From: Opitutales bacterium
Lineage (GTDB): Bacteria > Verrucomicrobiota > Verrucomicrobiia > Opitutales > Coraliomargaritaceae
Direction of reading: 5' to 3'
DNA length: 62,615 bases
NCBI GenBank assembly: GCA_018607135.1
Contig: JABBCA010000067.1
Coordinates: 1-62,615, forward strand
Shown here: positions 35,673-44,768 of the stretch, piece by piece
Numbering within the stretch: the first letter of the stretch is position 1
How the letters are laid out: each line of letters begins with the position of its first letter
Translations under genes and position numbers: made by a program
The notes under the pieces: model-generated
Databases searched by the model: none
The model's input: the letters and a program-made list of their open reading frames with translations, nothing else
What the model was told of the DNA's origin: nothing

Positions 35673-36893
35673 ATGCACTTATTGACTTCAGATCGGTTGA
35701 CCAAAAGTCAACTACTACTATTACTGCGCGAATTGGGCTATGCACCACGCTTTCATTCCAGCGTGAGCGAGATGGAAGATGCTTTAGAGGGCAGTGATTC
35801 AAATACCTTGATCTTGATCGACCTTAGCACCCAGATCTCTACCAGTGAATTAGACACCCTTGTAAAATATAAAAAGCAGTATCGAATCATCGGTTTTGAA
35901 CGACTTGATACCAACAGCACCTCCAATTTACTGATTCCCGCGCACACCTTCGAAACGGCCATCATAATTCCAAGTAATGGTGAACGAGCAAAACTACGTT
36001 TGAAAAATGCATTAAAACTTGGGGGGCAGAAGCAGAAAAGCACTCGTGCCCCGTTCGGTGTGCGACATCGCCCCATGTCAACCCTAAGTAAGCTCGCAAA
36101 GACTGCTCTTGATAAGACCGAAGCAATCAGCTCGCGCTACATCATTACCGAGAGCCCAGCATCTTATACACTTCTCAAAACATTAAAAGCCGCCTCGACT
36201 CAAGAAGGTGCCTTTATTCTCGAAGCGAAGGAAGAAGTTGAGTTTGAACTCATCGCACGTGAGTTCAACTATTTGTCAAATTCCGATAAAGCAGCCCTAT
36301 TTATTATACAGCCAGAAAACCTAAGGATTGACTCTTTAGAAAAGTTAGAACGAGCCGCCACTCGGGATGGCATTCCTATTAATTGCTACGTTGGTCGAAC
36401 TGATGAGCTTGATGAAGTGGCCGCGAGTGAGTTGGAATTATTCTGTAATTATTTAAGCAATTTAAGGAATCCGCATGCTCGCTTGATAGTGGGTCACGAG
36501 ATCGGAACTGAAGACCTGTATAGAGAAGGAGTCGCGACACATATGAGTTCACTGTTTAGCAAAGCGAAGCGTATTCAAATACCTAGCTTGAGGGATCGGC
36601 CCAGCGACATTCCAACCATTTGCCAGCTGACGCTCAGCCATCTGCGCTCCGCCCATCCGTTTCTATTTGTCCATCGGGTCTCTCAAGAGGCGGAAACTTA
36701 CTTATCAGAACAGCGCAACCACTACTCTTACACTAAATTGGTGCGTATCCTTCGCAACGCGATCGCATTGTCTAAACGAGAGACTTTAAGCGTAGAAGAC
36801 ATTAAAAACTACGGCGAGAGCGACATGACAACGCAGCACTTACTCGAAACGATGGCCGACGAAAGCTACTTTCCGCAATCTGCAAATTTTTAA
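35673..36893 (+). CDS. Degenerate NtrC-like protein (pseudo-receiver plus dead AAA+ domain)
   Basis: The 406-residue protein follows the layout of sigma-54 activators with lost key residues. A receiver-like N-terminus (about 1-120) has D50 in LILIDLS. At 158 ITESPASYTLLKTLKAAST resembles the start of the NtrC AAA+ domain. The Walker A position reads EAKEEVEFE (184-192), with no GxxGxGK; no GAFTGA loop is seen. The C-terminal signatures PSLRDRPSDIP (304-314) and LVRILRNAIALSKRE remain. There is no DNA-binding helix-turn-helix. It probably acts through protein contacts rather than as an ATPase. It lies 12 bp after the Roadblock pair and 23 bp before amt. Confidence 0.7.
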   Translation: MHLLTSDRLTKSQLLLLLRELGYAPRFHSSVSEMEDALEGSDSNTLILIDLSTQISTSELDTLVKYKKQYRIIGFERLDTNSTSNLLIPAHTFETAIIIPSNGERAKLRLKNALKLGGQKQKSTRAPFGVRHRPMSTLSKLAKTALDKTEAISSRYIITESPASYTLLKTLKAASTQEGAFILEAKEEVEFELIAREFNYLSNSDKAALFIIQPENLRIDSLEKLERAATRDGIPINCYVGRTDELDEVAASELELFCNYLSNLRNPHARLIVGHEIGTEDLYREGVATHMSSLFSKAKRIQIPSLRDRPSDIPTICQLTLSHLRSAHPFLFVHRVSQEAETYLSEQRNHYSYTKLVRILRNAIALSKRETLSVEDIKNYGESDMTTQHLLETMADESYFPQSANF

Positions 36894-36916
36894 CTCACAC
36901 CAACCAAAGCAAGTAT

Positions 36917-38293
36917 ATGAAAATTAAAAGTAGCCTCACTCTAGCTTTAGTATCGCTATTGCCAAGTATAGCATCTGCTCAGGAAGTAGCCGAAGAAAGC
37001 GCTAGCTACCTAAGCCAGAATACCGCCGATATTCTTTGGTATCTAATTGCAGCAATTTTAGTCTTTTTCATGCAAGCGGGCTTCGCACTCGTCGAAAGTG
37101 GTTTAACACGGGCAAAGAACGCATGTAATATCATGATGAAGAATATGCTGGATTTCAGTTTCGGTGTGATTGCCTTTGCGGTATTGGGTTATTCAATCAT
37201 GTATGGTGATTCTATTGGAGGCTTTCTGGGATGGAGTAGCGGATATCTCTTCATGGGAGACGCATTAATGGTCGGAGAGGATCTCGCAGCCACGAATTTG
37301 GTTGCTGCCGAGTGGCTTTTCCAAGTGGTATTTGCCGCTACCGCGGCCACGATTGCGTCGGGTGCAATGGCCGAGCGCACCAAGTTTATAGCTTACATTG
37401 TATACTCAATTGCGATTACTTGCTTAGTCTATCCTATTGTTGGTCATTGGATATGGGCTGGCGGCTGGCTGGCTGAATTGGGTATGCGCGATTACGCAGG
37501 ATCAACGGTCGTCCACTCTGTGGGCGCTTGGGCAGGCTTAGCGGGCGCCCTTGTTTTAGGAGCTCGCAAAGGAAAGTATGATAAAGAAGGTCATGCACTC
37601 CCGATCCCAGGCCACAATATGCCGATGGCAACGTTGGGATGTTTTATTCTCATTGTAGGTTGGTTCGGCTTTAACGCCGGCTCAACATTGGCAGCTGTTG
37701 ATGACATGGCCTACATTGCCATGGTCACGTTGATCGCTGCATCTACTGGTTGCATTGGTGCCAGTATTACAACTTGGGCAAAGTTTGGTAAACCCGACCT
37801 TTCGATGACATTAAATGGTGCGCTTGCTGGTTTAGTGAGTATCACCGCCTGTTGCGGCAGTGTCTCGATTCTAGGTGCTATGGCGATTGGCCTCATTGGA
37901 GGTATCTTAGTTGTCTTTTCAGTCTTATTCTTCGAACAAAAAATTAAAGTGGATGATCCCGTTGGAGCAATCAGCGTTCACGGTATTTGTGGCGTTTGGG
38001 GCACACTTGCAGTTGGACTGTTTGGCAGCACTGCGATTGATGCAGGCCTCGCCTCAGATGGACTCATCTATGGGGGGACTGCGCAATTTGGAATTCAAGC
38101 AATTGGAGTCATTGCAGTGTTCGCATTCGTGTTTCCAAGCTCATTTTTGATTTTTAAAGTGATACAAAAAACCGTCGGCCTTCGTGTTAGCGAGGAGGAG
38201 GAACTTGAAGGTTTAGACATCTCAGAACATGGCAACGAGGCATATGCAGACTTTCAAGTCTACGCAGATCTGCCAGAAGAAGATTTAGCATAA
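36917..38293 (+). CDS. amt: Ammonium transporter (Amt family)
   Basis: The 458-residue inner-membrane channel conducts ammonium. It has a cleavable signal (about 1-21, ending SIASAQE), eleven predicted helices, and the conserved pore histidines in STVVHSVGAWAGLAGALVLG and ISVHGICGVWGTLAVGLFG. A cytosolic tail (EEEELEGLDISEHGNEAYADF) is typical for PII contact, yet no glnK accompanies it. Instead it ends an operon with two Roadblock-like proteins and a dead NtrC-like protein. Confidence 0.95.
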   Translation: MKIKSSLTLALVSLLPSIASAQEVAEESASYLSQNTADILWYLIAAILVFFMQAGFALVESGLTRAKNACNIMMKNMLDFSFGVIAFAVLGYSIMYGDSIGGFLGWSSGYLFMGDALMVGEDLAATNLVAAEWLFQVVFAATAATIASGAMAERTKFIAYIVYSIAITCLVYPIVGHWIWAGGWLAELGMRDYAGSTVVHSVGAWAGLAGALVLGARKGKYDKEGHALPIPGHNMPMATLGCFILIVGWFGFNAGSTLAAVDDMAYIAMVTLIAASTGCIGASITTWAKFGKPDLSMTLNGALAGLVSITACCGSVSILGAMAIGLIGGILVVFSVLFFEQKIKVDDPVGAISVHGICGVWGTLAVGLFGSTAIDAGLASDGLIYGGTAQFGIQAIGVIAVFAFVFPSSFLIFKVIQKTVGLRVSEEEELEGLDISEHGNEAYADFQVYADLPEEDLA

Positions 38294-38316
38294 AGCTACA
38301 CTGCTGACTTCATTCA

Positions 38317-38348
38317 GGGAGGCCCTCATGGGGGCCTCCTTTTTTTTG
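38317..38348 (+). terminator. Terminator of the Roadblock-amt operon
   Basis: GGGAGGCCC-TCATG-GGGGCCTCC is followed by eight T's, 24 bp after the amt stop. Confidence 0.92.
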
Positions 38349-38902
38349 ATTCATCGTCATTTAGCGGGACAAGCATTGATGAATGCTGGCTAACTTGGAT
38401 GTTGCATCCCCCCGCTATAGGTTAGGCATGTGTAAGCACCCTTCCGTCTTAGCAACCGACTTCGCTCCTAGAAATACGACGGTCATGAGCGAAGACACCT
38501 ACCCTTTGCAGGCATATCCTTATACACATTTTGTATGAGTAAATTCACGCGATTAAGTCTGATGATCGAGATGTGTTCTGCTGTAGAACGCGGTTCTTTG
38601 CACAGCAAAGGCCGTGTTGATTCCTTCCGCACGCCATAACGCGCCCTCTTCGAGAGGCACGTCCTACAAACATCACTCATAAGCGACTCTAGAATCCTGA
38701 GCTTTCCTGAGAGTGCTCACGCCCTCCAACTTATGTATGAGGATATGCTTGATGAGGAGGAATGGCTCGCAACATGTCCTCCGTAGCCTTGGCGAAGGTG
38801 GAAGCGAGACGGGATGGTGTATTTAAGTTTAAATTGGTTCAGAGACTCTTGAGAGAGCCTCAATCTAAGCCCACTTCCCCACTAATCGACGATGCACCTT
38901 TT
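38349..38902. other. Gene-free interval between amt and uspA-like gene
   Basis: It contains scattered short palindromes (TACACATTTTGTATGA near 38522, GCGCCCTCTTCGAGAGGC near 38641) and no convincing gene. A 69-codon frame at 38762 has a purine-rich leader but overlaps the uspA 3' end and looks non-coding. Confidence 0.5.
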
Positions 38903-39751
38903 TTACCTAAAGCAAAGCACGGGGACGTGGCAGCGGCGAAGCAACTCGGTGGTCGTGCTGCCAATCAATAAATCTCGGATCCGACTGTGCCCGTAGGCCC
39001 CAGCAACCAATAAGTTAATGTCGGCGTCTTCAACATAACTAGCAATCTCGCTCTCAACGACTCCATTCAATAGCTGGTAAGTCGCAGTAATCTCGGCAGC
39101 ATCGAGTATGGCTTCCGCCTCCGACAGGTGATCTGCAGCCTCATCTTCGTCGTGCCTCTCTGCTACAGTTAACAGGTGCAATTCCAAGTTGCGAAACTCT
39201 AGATGTGTCGCCAAATACTGCAGAGCTCGACGACTGCTCGCACCTCCATCGAAACACACCGCCACTTTCGTAATCGGCTTAAATGCGCGCGAGGTGACTA
39301 AGCAGGGGCGATCAGTAGCCCGAACCACGCGCTCCATCATGGACCCTATGTGCTCAGTTGCAAAATTTGCGTTCTCACCACGCTTGCCGAGTATAATAAG
39401 TTCGGTTTCTTCGTCCGTAAAATCATCAATCACATCGACCAGCAAGCCTGTCTCATGATGAAACTTAAGTCGCTCTACCAAACCCTCCGCTTCAAAGGTT
39501 TTGACCGCTTGCTCTTCTACAAACTTTGCTTTTTGATTTTCGATTTCTTGCATCTGCCCAACCATGCCGTCGTAAGGTTGAATTCCTAAGCTACCACTTA
39601 AGTCAGCGATGAAGGACCCTTGGTATTGCCTCAGGTCAGTCACATAGAGTGCATGAATCTCTAAACTAGTGTTTTTAGCTAGCCATGCGGCGTAGCGACA
39701 TGCGTGCTCCGAGTATTGAGAACCATCTGTGCAGATGAGTAACTTATTCAT
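38903..39751 (-). CDS. Tandem universal stress protein (UspA family)
   Basis: The 282-residue soluble protein comprises two Usp domains. The first (MNKLLICTDGSQYSEHACRYAAWLA to about 145) includes LIILGKRGENANFATEHIGSMMERVVRATDRPCLV, the ATP-binding-type GxxG motif region. The second starts KVAVCFDGGASSRRALQYLA and ends INLLVAGAYGHSRIRDLLIGSTTTELLRRCHVPVLCFR. I place the start at ATG 39751; the upstream extension to 39787 is not family-like. Confidence 0.9.
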   Translation of the reverse strand: MNKLLICTDGSQYSEHACRYAAWLAKNTSLEIHALYVTDLRQYQGSFIADLSGSLGIQPYDGMVGQMQEIENQKAKFVEEQAVKTFEAEGLVERLKFHHETGLLVDVIDDFTDEETELIILGKRGENANFATEHIGSMMERVVRATDRPCLVTSRAFKPITKVAVCFDGGASSRRALQYLATHLEFRNLELHLLTVAERHDEDEAADHLSEAEAILDAAEITATYQLLNGVVESEIASYVEDADINLLVAGAYGHSRIRDLLIGSTTTELLRRCHVPVLCFR

Positions 39752-39837
39752 AGCGTTTAGGGGTTGAGGTATCACTGATGCTAACAAATCAATTTCTAAT
39801 CGTCAGCCTAGGCCTTAGCCGCCCGACTAGCAATAGA

Positions 39838-39867
39838 AAAACCGCGACTCCGTGGAATCGCGGTTTT
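39838..39867 (-). terminator. Terminator after glgC
   Basis: AAAACCGCGA pairs with TCGCGGTTTT around a 10-nt loop in the gap between glgC and the uspA-like gene. Confidence 0.8.
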
Positions 39868-39897
39868 GCAATAGTAGCTATTAGCTGAGCTATGAGA

Positions 39898-41193
39898 CTA
39901 GGCCTTGAGGATGTATCCATCTGGAACAACCACTCCCTTACAAACGACCAGCACCCCATCACGAATCGCAATTTCCACGCCTTCGCCAAAATTATCGGGT
40001 AAACCCGTTGGGTCTAGGACGACGTTTTTTCCAATGCGGACATTTTTATCTAAAATCGCATGACGCACGATCGAGCCTTCACCGACTCCCATATCCGGAC
40101 GTCCAGCAGATTCATTCTCATTCAGTTCTTCCACAGTCTCGTAACTATCAGCCCCCATCATTACCACGTCTTTTAGATCAGCACCATTTTGAACCACCGA
40201 ACGAACACCTAGTGAACAGCGACTCAATTGGGCATTAGAGACAATACATCCATCAGCGACAACCGAGTGGTCGACGGTGCATGAGTTTAATTTCGAAGCG
40301 GGCAACAAACGAGCGCGTGTGTAAATTTTAGCCTCTTCATCGAAGAAATTAAACGGTGGCACATCGTCGGTCAGGCTTAAATTCGTATCGAAAAAAGCCT
40401 TCACTGTTCCAATGTCTTCCCAATACTCATCAAAGACATAACTGCACATTTTCACCTTACCCAGAAGTCCTGGAATGATTTCCTTACCAAAGTCTGTGGT
40501 ATCCGTTTTTAACGCTTCTACCAATGTATTTGAGTTGAAAACGTAAATACCCATGGATGCGAGACAGTAAGCCTTATCACCTGGGTCTTTCATCTTATCA
40601 GTCACTACCTTGCCAACAGAAAGGCCTTGAATCACTGCAGGGTCGGTTGGTTTTTCAACAAACTCAGTAATGTTCAACTCATCATCAATACGCATGAGCC
40701 CAAGGCCTTCTGCCTCGTCCAAGCCAAGCGGTTTCGCTGTAATGGTCACATCGGCACCCGAAGCATCGTGCTCACGCACCACATCTTCGATATCCATTCT
40801 AAAAAGCTGATCACCTGAAAGAATCACATAGAGGTCTTGATCGCTAGTGCCTCCAAAGTGGTTCATATTCTGGCGAACCGCATCGGCTGTGCCTTGATAC
40901 CAACCGTCACTGGAATCGGTTTGCTCAGCAGAAAGAATATCCACGCAACCACCTCCAAAGGTGTCGAATTTATACGACTCTTGAATATGACGGTGAAGTG
41001 ACGCGGTATTGAACTGCGTCAGAACGAAAATCTGATTCATCCCAGAGTTGATACAATTACTGATCGGAATATCGACCAAACGATATTTACCGGCAAGCGG
41101 CACAGCTGGCTTACAACGCTCTTTGGTTAAGGGGCTAAGACGAGAGCCGCGACCGCCTCCCATAATGATGCAGATAATTTTTCTTTTTTTCAT
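39898..41193 (-). CDS. glgC: Glucose-1-phosphate adenylyltransferase (ADP-glucose pyrophosphorylase)
   Basis: It makes ADP-glucose for glycogen. The 431-residue protein begins with the nucleotidyltransferase loop IIMGGGRGSRLSPLTKERCKPAVPLAGKYRLVDIPISN, has GTADAVRQN, YVILSGDQLFRMD and FVEKPTDP, and a C-terminal left-handed beta-helix regulatory domain. It is divergent from glmS across 74 bp, placing two sugar-phosphate pathways back to back. Confidence 0.95.
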   Translation of the reverse strand: MKKRKIICIIMGGGRGSRLSPLTKERCKPAVPLAGKYRLVDIPISNCINSGMNQIFVLTQFNTASLHRHIQESYKFDTFGGGCVDILSAEQTDSSDGWYQGTADAVRQNMNHFGGTSDQDLYVILSGDQLFRMDIEDVVREHDASGADVTITAKPLGLDEAEGLGLMRIDDELNITEFVEKPTDPAVIQGLSVGKVVTDKMKDPGDKAYCLASMGIYVFNSNTLVEALKTDTTDFGKEIIPGLLGKVKMCSYVFDEYWEDIGTVKAFFDTNLSLTDDVPPFNFFDEEAKIYTRARLLPASKLNSCTVDHSVVADGCIVSNAQLSRCSLGVRSVVQNGADLKDVVMMGADSYETVEELNENESAGRPDMGVGEGSIVRHAILDKNVRIGKNVVLDPTGLPDNFGEGVEIAIRDGVLVVCKGVVVPDGYILKA

Positions 41194-41267
41194 GTAATGG
41201 TTATAATGGATTGGGGAGATTCAATTGTCTTGATTATTAGAGGGTCTTTGCGATGAAATGAAGCTTT

Positions 41268-43118
41268 ATGTGTGGAATAGTTGGATATATCGGCCGCGAA
41301 CGAGCGGGAAGCATCATGCTAGATGGCCTGAAACGCCTAGAATATCGAGGCTATGACTCCTCGGGCATGGTAGTTAATGCAGGCAAAGGGCTTGAGCTCA
41401 TTAAGCGCACTGGACGTGTAAAAGAGCTCGAAGATGCTCTAGATGAATTGCAACTGGGAGGAAACTTGGGGATTAGCCATACACGTTGGGCGACTCATGG
41501 TGATGTTACCGAGGCAAACGCACACCCTCACCAATCCACAGACGGTAAAATCTACTTAGTCCACAATGGTGTGATTGAGAACTATATCGGCATGAAGAAC
41601 TTTCTTATTGAGAAAGGTTACAGTTTCAAATCCGAGACCGACTCTGAAGCGCTTTGCAACTTGATCGCTTATCACTATGGCAAAGAGGAAGAAACTACAG
41701 CCAAGAATCGCTTTTTAGAGGCAGTTCGTAAAAGCCTTCGACATGTCGAAGGCACTTATGGTATCGCGGTGATTTGTGATGACTATCCTGACGAACTCAT
41801 TGGCGCACGCAAAGGTTCTCCGCTGATTATAGGTATCGGTAAAGGCGAAAATATCCTCGCATCAGATGTAAATGCGATCACCCACTGCACCCAAAATGTT
41901 GTTTATTTGAACGACAACGAAGTCGTGCACCTGACGAACAACGACTTTTCCATTTCCACAGTCAGCAGCAAATCGGTCGAAGCGGTGATCCATCAAGTCG
42001 ATTGGGACACTTCAGAGGCTGAACTTGGCGATTATGACCACTACATGCTCAAGGAAATTCATGAGCAACCGAATGCTCTTAAAAATGGCATGCGCGGTCG
42101 ATTTTCAGACGATAAGAGCACCGCAGTGTTTGGTGGCCTCAACCTCAATCCACAAGAGCTTAGGCAAATTGACCGCATTCTCTTTATTGCATGCGGAACG
42201 GCTTGGCATGCCTGCTTGATTGCCGAATACCTTATCGAGCGCTTTGCGCGTATACCAGTCGAAGTTGAATACGCTTCTGAGTTTAGATATCGAAATGCCC
42301 CATTGGATAAGAACACTCTAGTGATTGCAATCAGCCAATCAGGTGAGACCATCGACACGCTTGGAGCCCTTCGTGAAGCCAAGCGCAAAGGATACCGAAC
42401 ACTTTCCATTAACAACAGCGTAGGCTCGACCATCGCTCGAGAATGCGATGGCGGTATTTACCAGCATGCTGGACCTGAGATCGGCGTTGCTTCAACCAAG
42501 GCATTCACATCCCAGCTCCTAATCTGTGGTATGCTGGCACTCTACTTGGGCCGCTTGCGTGACCTCAGCTACGGTGACGGAGTCGATATTGTAAAAGCCT
42601 TTAAAGAGTTGCCAGAACTGGTTCAAGAAGCGCTGAAACAGACGGCACAAATCGAAGCCATTGCTAAGAAATATGCAAAATACGAAGACTGTCTCTTCCT
42701 AGGCCGTCAATTAATGTTTCCAATCGCTCTTGAAGGCGCGCTCAAGCTGAAGGAGATTTCGTATATTCACGCAGAAGGGTATCCTGCTGCCGAAATGAAG
42801 CACGGCCCGATCGCGCTAATTAGTGAAGATTGCCCAAGCGTCTTTTTAGCGACTTCAGGTGAGATTTTCCATAAGAGCCTAGCCAATGTTCAAGAGGTTA
42901 AAGCCCGCAAGGGAAAAGTAATTTGCATTGCGACTGCCGACTGTGAAATTCCAGATGGTCTAGTCGACGATATCATCCTAGTTCCTGAATGCCACGAAAT
43001 CGTGAAACCGATCTTGATGAGCATCCCTGTTCAACTTCTCAGTTACTACGTTGCACTTGAACGCGAGTGTGACGTCGACAAACCTCGCAACTTGGCGAAG
43101 TCGGTAACTGTCGAATAA
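41268..43118 (+). CDS. glmS: Glutamine-fructose-6-phosphate aminotransferase
   Basis: It makes glucosamine-6-phosphate for murein and lipopolysaccharide. The 616-residue protein starts with the N-terminal nucleophile Cys in MCGIVGYIG (glutaminase domain, about 1-230) followed by two SIS isomerase domains with CGTAWHACLIAEY, SQSGETIDTLGALREAK and GVASTKAFTSQ, and the terminal LAKSVTVE. No room for a glmS ribozyme exists in the 74-bp leader. Confidence 0.96.
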   Translation: MCGIVGYIGRERAGSIMLDGLKRLEYRGYDSSGMVVNAGKGLELIKRTGRVKELEDALDELQLGGNLGISHTRWATHGDVTEANAHPHQSTDGKIYLVHNGVIENYIGMKNFLIEKGYSFKSETDSEALCNLIAYHYGKEEETTAKNRFLEAVRKSLRHVEGTYGIAVICDDYPDELIGARKGSPLIIGIGKGENILASDVNAITHCTQNVVYLNDNEVVHLTNNDFSISTVSSKSVEAVIHQVDWDTSEAELGDYDHYMLKEIHEQPNALKNGMRGRFSDDKSTAVFGGLNLNPQELRQIDRILFIACGTAWHACLIAEYLIERFARIPVEVEYASEFRYRNAPLDKNTLVIAISQSGETIDTLGALREAKRKGYRTLSINNSVGSTIARECDGGIYQHAGPEIGVASTKAFTSQLLICGMLALYLGRLRDLSYGDGVDIVKAFKELPELVQEALKQTAQIEAIAKKYAKYEDCLFLGRQLMFPIALEGALKLKEISYIHAEGYPAAEMKHGPIALISEDCPSVFLATSGEIFHKSLANVQEVKARKGKVICIATADCEIPDGLVDDIILVPECHEIVKPILMSIPVQLLSYYVALERECDVDKPRNLAKSVTVE

Positions 43119-43136
43119 GAATACTTCGTTCTCACA

Positions 43137-43811
43137 ATGGACACGCATCCTGGCAGTCCAGCTCCCTTCAATCTAGTTGACTGGGGGCGCACGCGCTATG
43201 CGGATGCATTTGAACGCCAGAAGACACTTGTGGATGCAGTGCGCAAAGGTAAATCTACGGATACTTTAGTATTCACCGAGCACGAGCCCGTGTATACTAT
43301 GGGGCTACGTAAAGGTGCAGAGCAACATTTGATCTGGCCTGAAGCACTTTGCACTCAAGAAGGCATTGAAATATACAAAAGCAATCGTGGTGGCGACATT
43401 ACCTACCACGGCCCCGGACAGATCGTTGGCTACCCTATCCTCTCCTTACAGAAACGCCGCGATCTTCATGCTTACTTAAGAGACCTAGAAGTCGTGGTAA
43501 TAAATGCCCTAGCCACTTTTGGGCTAATTGCAGACCGCCGCGAGGGCAAGACTGGCATCTGGTTGGGTGAACGTAAAATCTGTGCAATCGGCGTTGCGGT
43601 GCGCACTTGGGTTACCTATCACGGATTCGCGCTCAATGTGAGCCCCAACATGAACCACTTTTCGGGTATCGTTCCTTGTGGTATTACCGACGGAACGGTC
43701 ACCTCTATGGAGCTTGAGCTTGACGAAAAGGTCGACATGAATCTGGTAAAGACTGCTTTAGCAGTTGAATTTCAAAAGGTTTTTCAAAACACTGCCGCAA
43801 TAAATGGATAA
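43137..43811 (+). CDS. lipB: Octanoyl-[ACP]:protein octanoyltransferase
   Basis: It transfers octanoate from ACP to lipoyl domains. The 224-residue protein has SNRGGDITYHGPGQIVGYPIL, the acceptor-lysine region GIWLGERKICAIGVAV, and the catalytic-Cys region FSGIVPCGITDG. It overlaps lipA by 8 bp, forming a lipoate-synthesis operon. Confidence 0.95.
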   Translation: MDTHPGSPAPFNLVDWGRTRYADAFERQKTLVDAVRKGKSTDTLVFTEHEPVYTMGLRKGAEQHLIWPEALCTQEGIEIYKSNRGGDITYHGPGQIVGYPILSLQKRRDLHAYLRDLEVVVINALATFGLIADRREGKTGIWLGERKICAIGVAVRTWVTYHGFALNVSPNMNHFSGIVPCGITDGTVTSMELELDEKVDMNLVKTALAVEFQKVFQNTAAING

Positions 43812-44724
43812 TCGCAAACCAGATTGGCTCCGGGCTAAACTCCCCACGAGTAAGGAATATAAAGAAGTTCGTGAGATCGTAGATACCAACGGACTGCACA
43901 CGGTGTGTAAAAGCGCCCAGTGCCCCAACATGGGTGAGTGCTGGTCTAGGGGCACCGCAACCGTGATGATTCTCGGCAACATTTGCACGCGCTCTTGCCG
44001 ATTTTGTGCAATCCAAACAGGTCGTCCCACAGAACTCGACCTAGGAGAGCCCGCACGTGTCGCTGAATCCATTGCCAAAATGAATCTACGGCATGCGGTG
44101 ATCACTTCCGTGGCACGTGACGACTTAAAAGATGGCGGCGCTTCCGTATGGGCGGCTACCATTCGCGCGGTTCATCACAGGCAACCAGAGTGCGCGGTCG
44201 AAGTGCTGACAGCGGACTTCAGGGGGCAACAAGAATACCTAGATGTAGTCCTCGACGCCTGCCCAGACATTTTCAATCACAACATGGAGACCGTAAAACG
44301 TCTGCAGCGCCCCATCCGCAAGACAGCTCGTTACGACCGTTCCCTATGGGTGCTTGAGCACGCAAAATCACGCGGATTCATTACTAAGTCAGGCATCATG
44401 CTAGGCATTGGTGAAAAAGAAGAAGAAATTAAAGAAGTCTTACTCGACATGAAGAAGGTCGGGGTCGACATCCTCACTATCGGCCAATACTTACAGCCTT
44501 CCAAAAAGCACGTCGACATCGACCGATGGGTCACTCCAGATGAATTCAAACGCTGGAAAGAATATGCATTAGAAATTGGCTTTGGTGCCTGTGAATCAGG
44601 TCCTATGATTCGTTCCTCCTATCACGCCGATGAGCAATCAGATATGTTTGATGTCCGCGCGCGACGTCGGGCCATGCTTGCAGAACAGGAAGCTGCAAAA
44701 AGTGCAGCAACGGTTTCAGTTTAA
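43804..44724 (+). CDS. lipA: Lipoyl synthase
   Basis: This radical-SAM enzyme inserts two sulfurs into octanoyl groups. The 306-residue protein has the auxiliary cluster motif CKSAQCPNMGEC and the radical-SAM CTRSCRFC, plus the family motifs VITSVARDDLKDGG, NHNMETVKRL and YLQPSKKHVDIDRWVTP. Start overlaps lipB, implying coupled translation. Confidence 0.97.
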   Translation: MDNRKPDWLRAKLPTSKEYKEVREIVDTNGLHTVCKSAQCPNMGECWSRGTATVMILGNICTRSCRFCAIQTGRPTELDLGEPARVAESIAKMNLRHAVITSVARDDLKDGGASVWAATIRAVHHRQPECAVEVLTADFRGQQEYLDVVLDACPDIFNHNMETVKRLQRPIRKTARYDRSLWVLEHAKSRGFITKSGIMLGIGEKEEEIKEVLLDMKKVGVDILTIGQYLQPSKKHVDIDRWVTPDEFKRWKEYALEIGFGACESGPMIRSSYHADEQSDMFDVRARRRAMLAEQEAAKSAATVSV

Positions 44725-44768
44725 AATGACGCGTAGGAACGTCACTGAATACGCCCTGCTCAATTTTT

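Noticed and set aside
38762-38971. 69-codon frame with a purine-rich leader (GAGGAGGA)
   Set aside because: It overlaps the 3' end of the uspA-like gene, the leader is too close to the ATG, and the sequence looks unlike a protein.
41194-41267. Possible glmS ribozyme upstream of glmS
   Set aside because: The leader is only 74 bp and shared with divergent glgC; the ribozyme needs more sequence and no core motif is seen.
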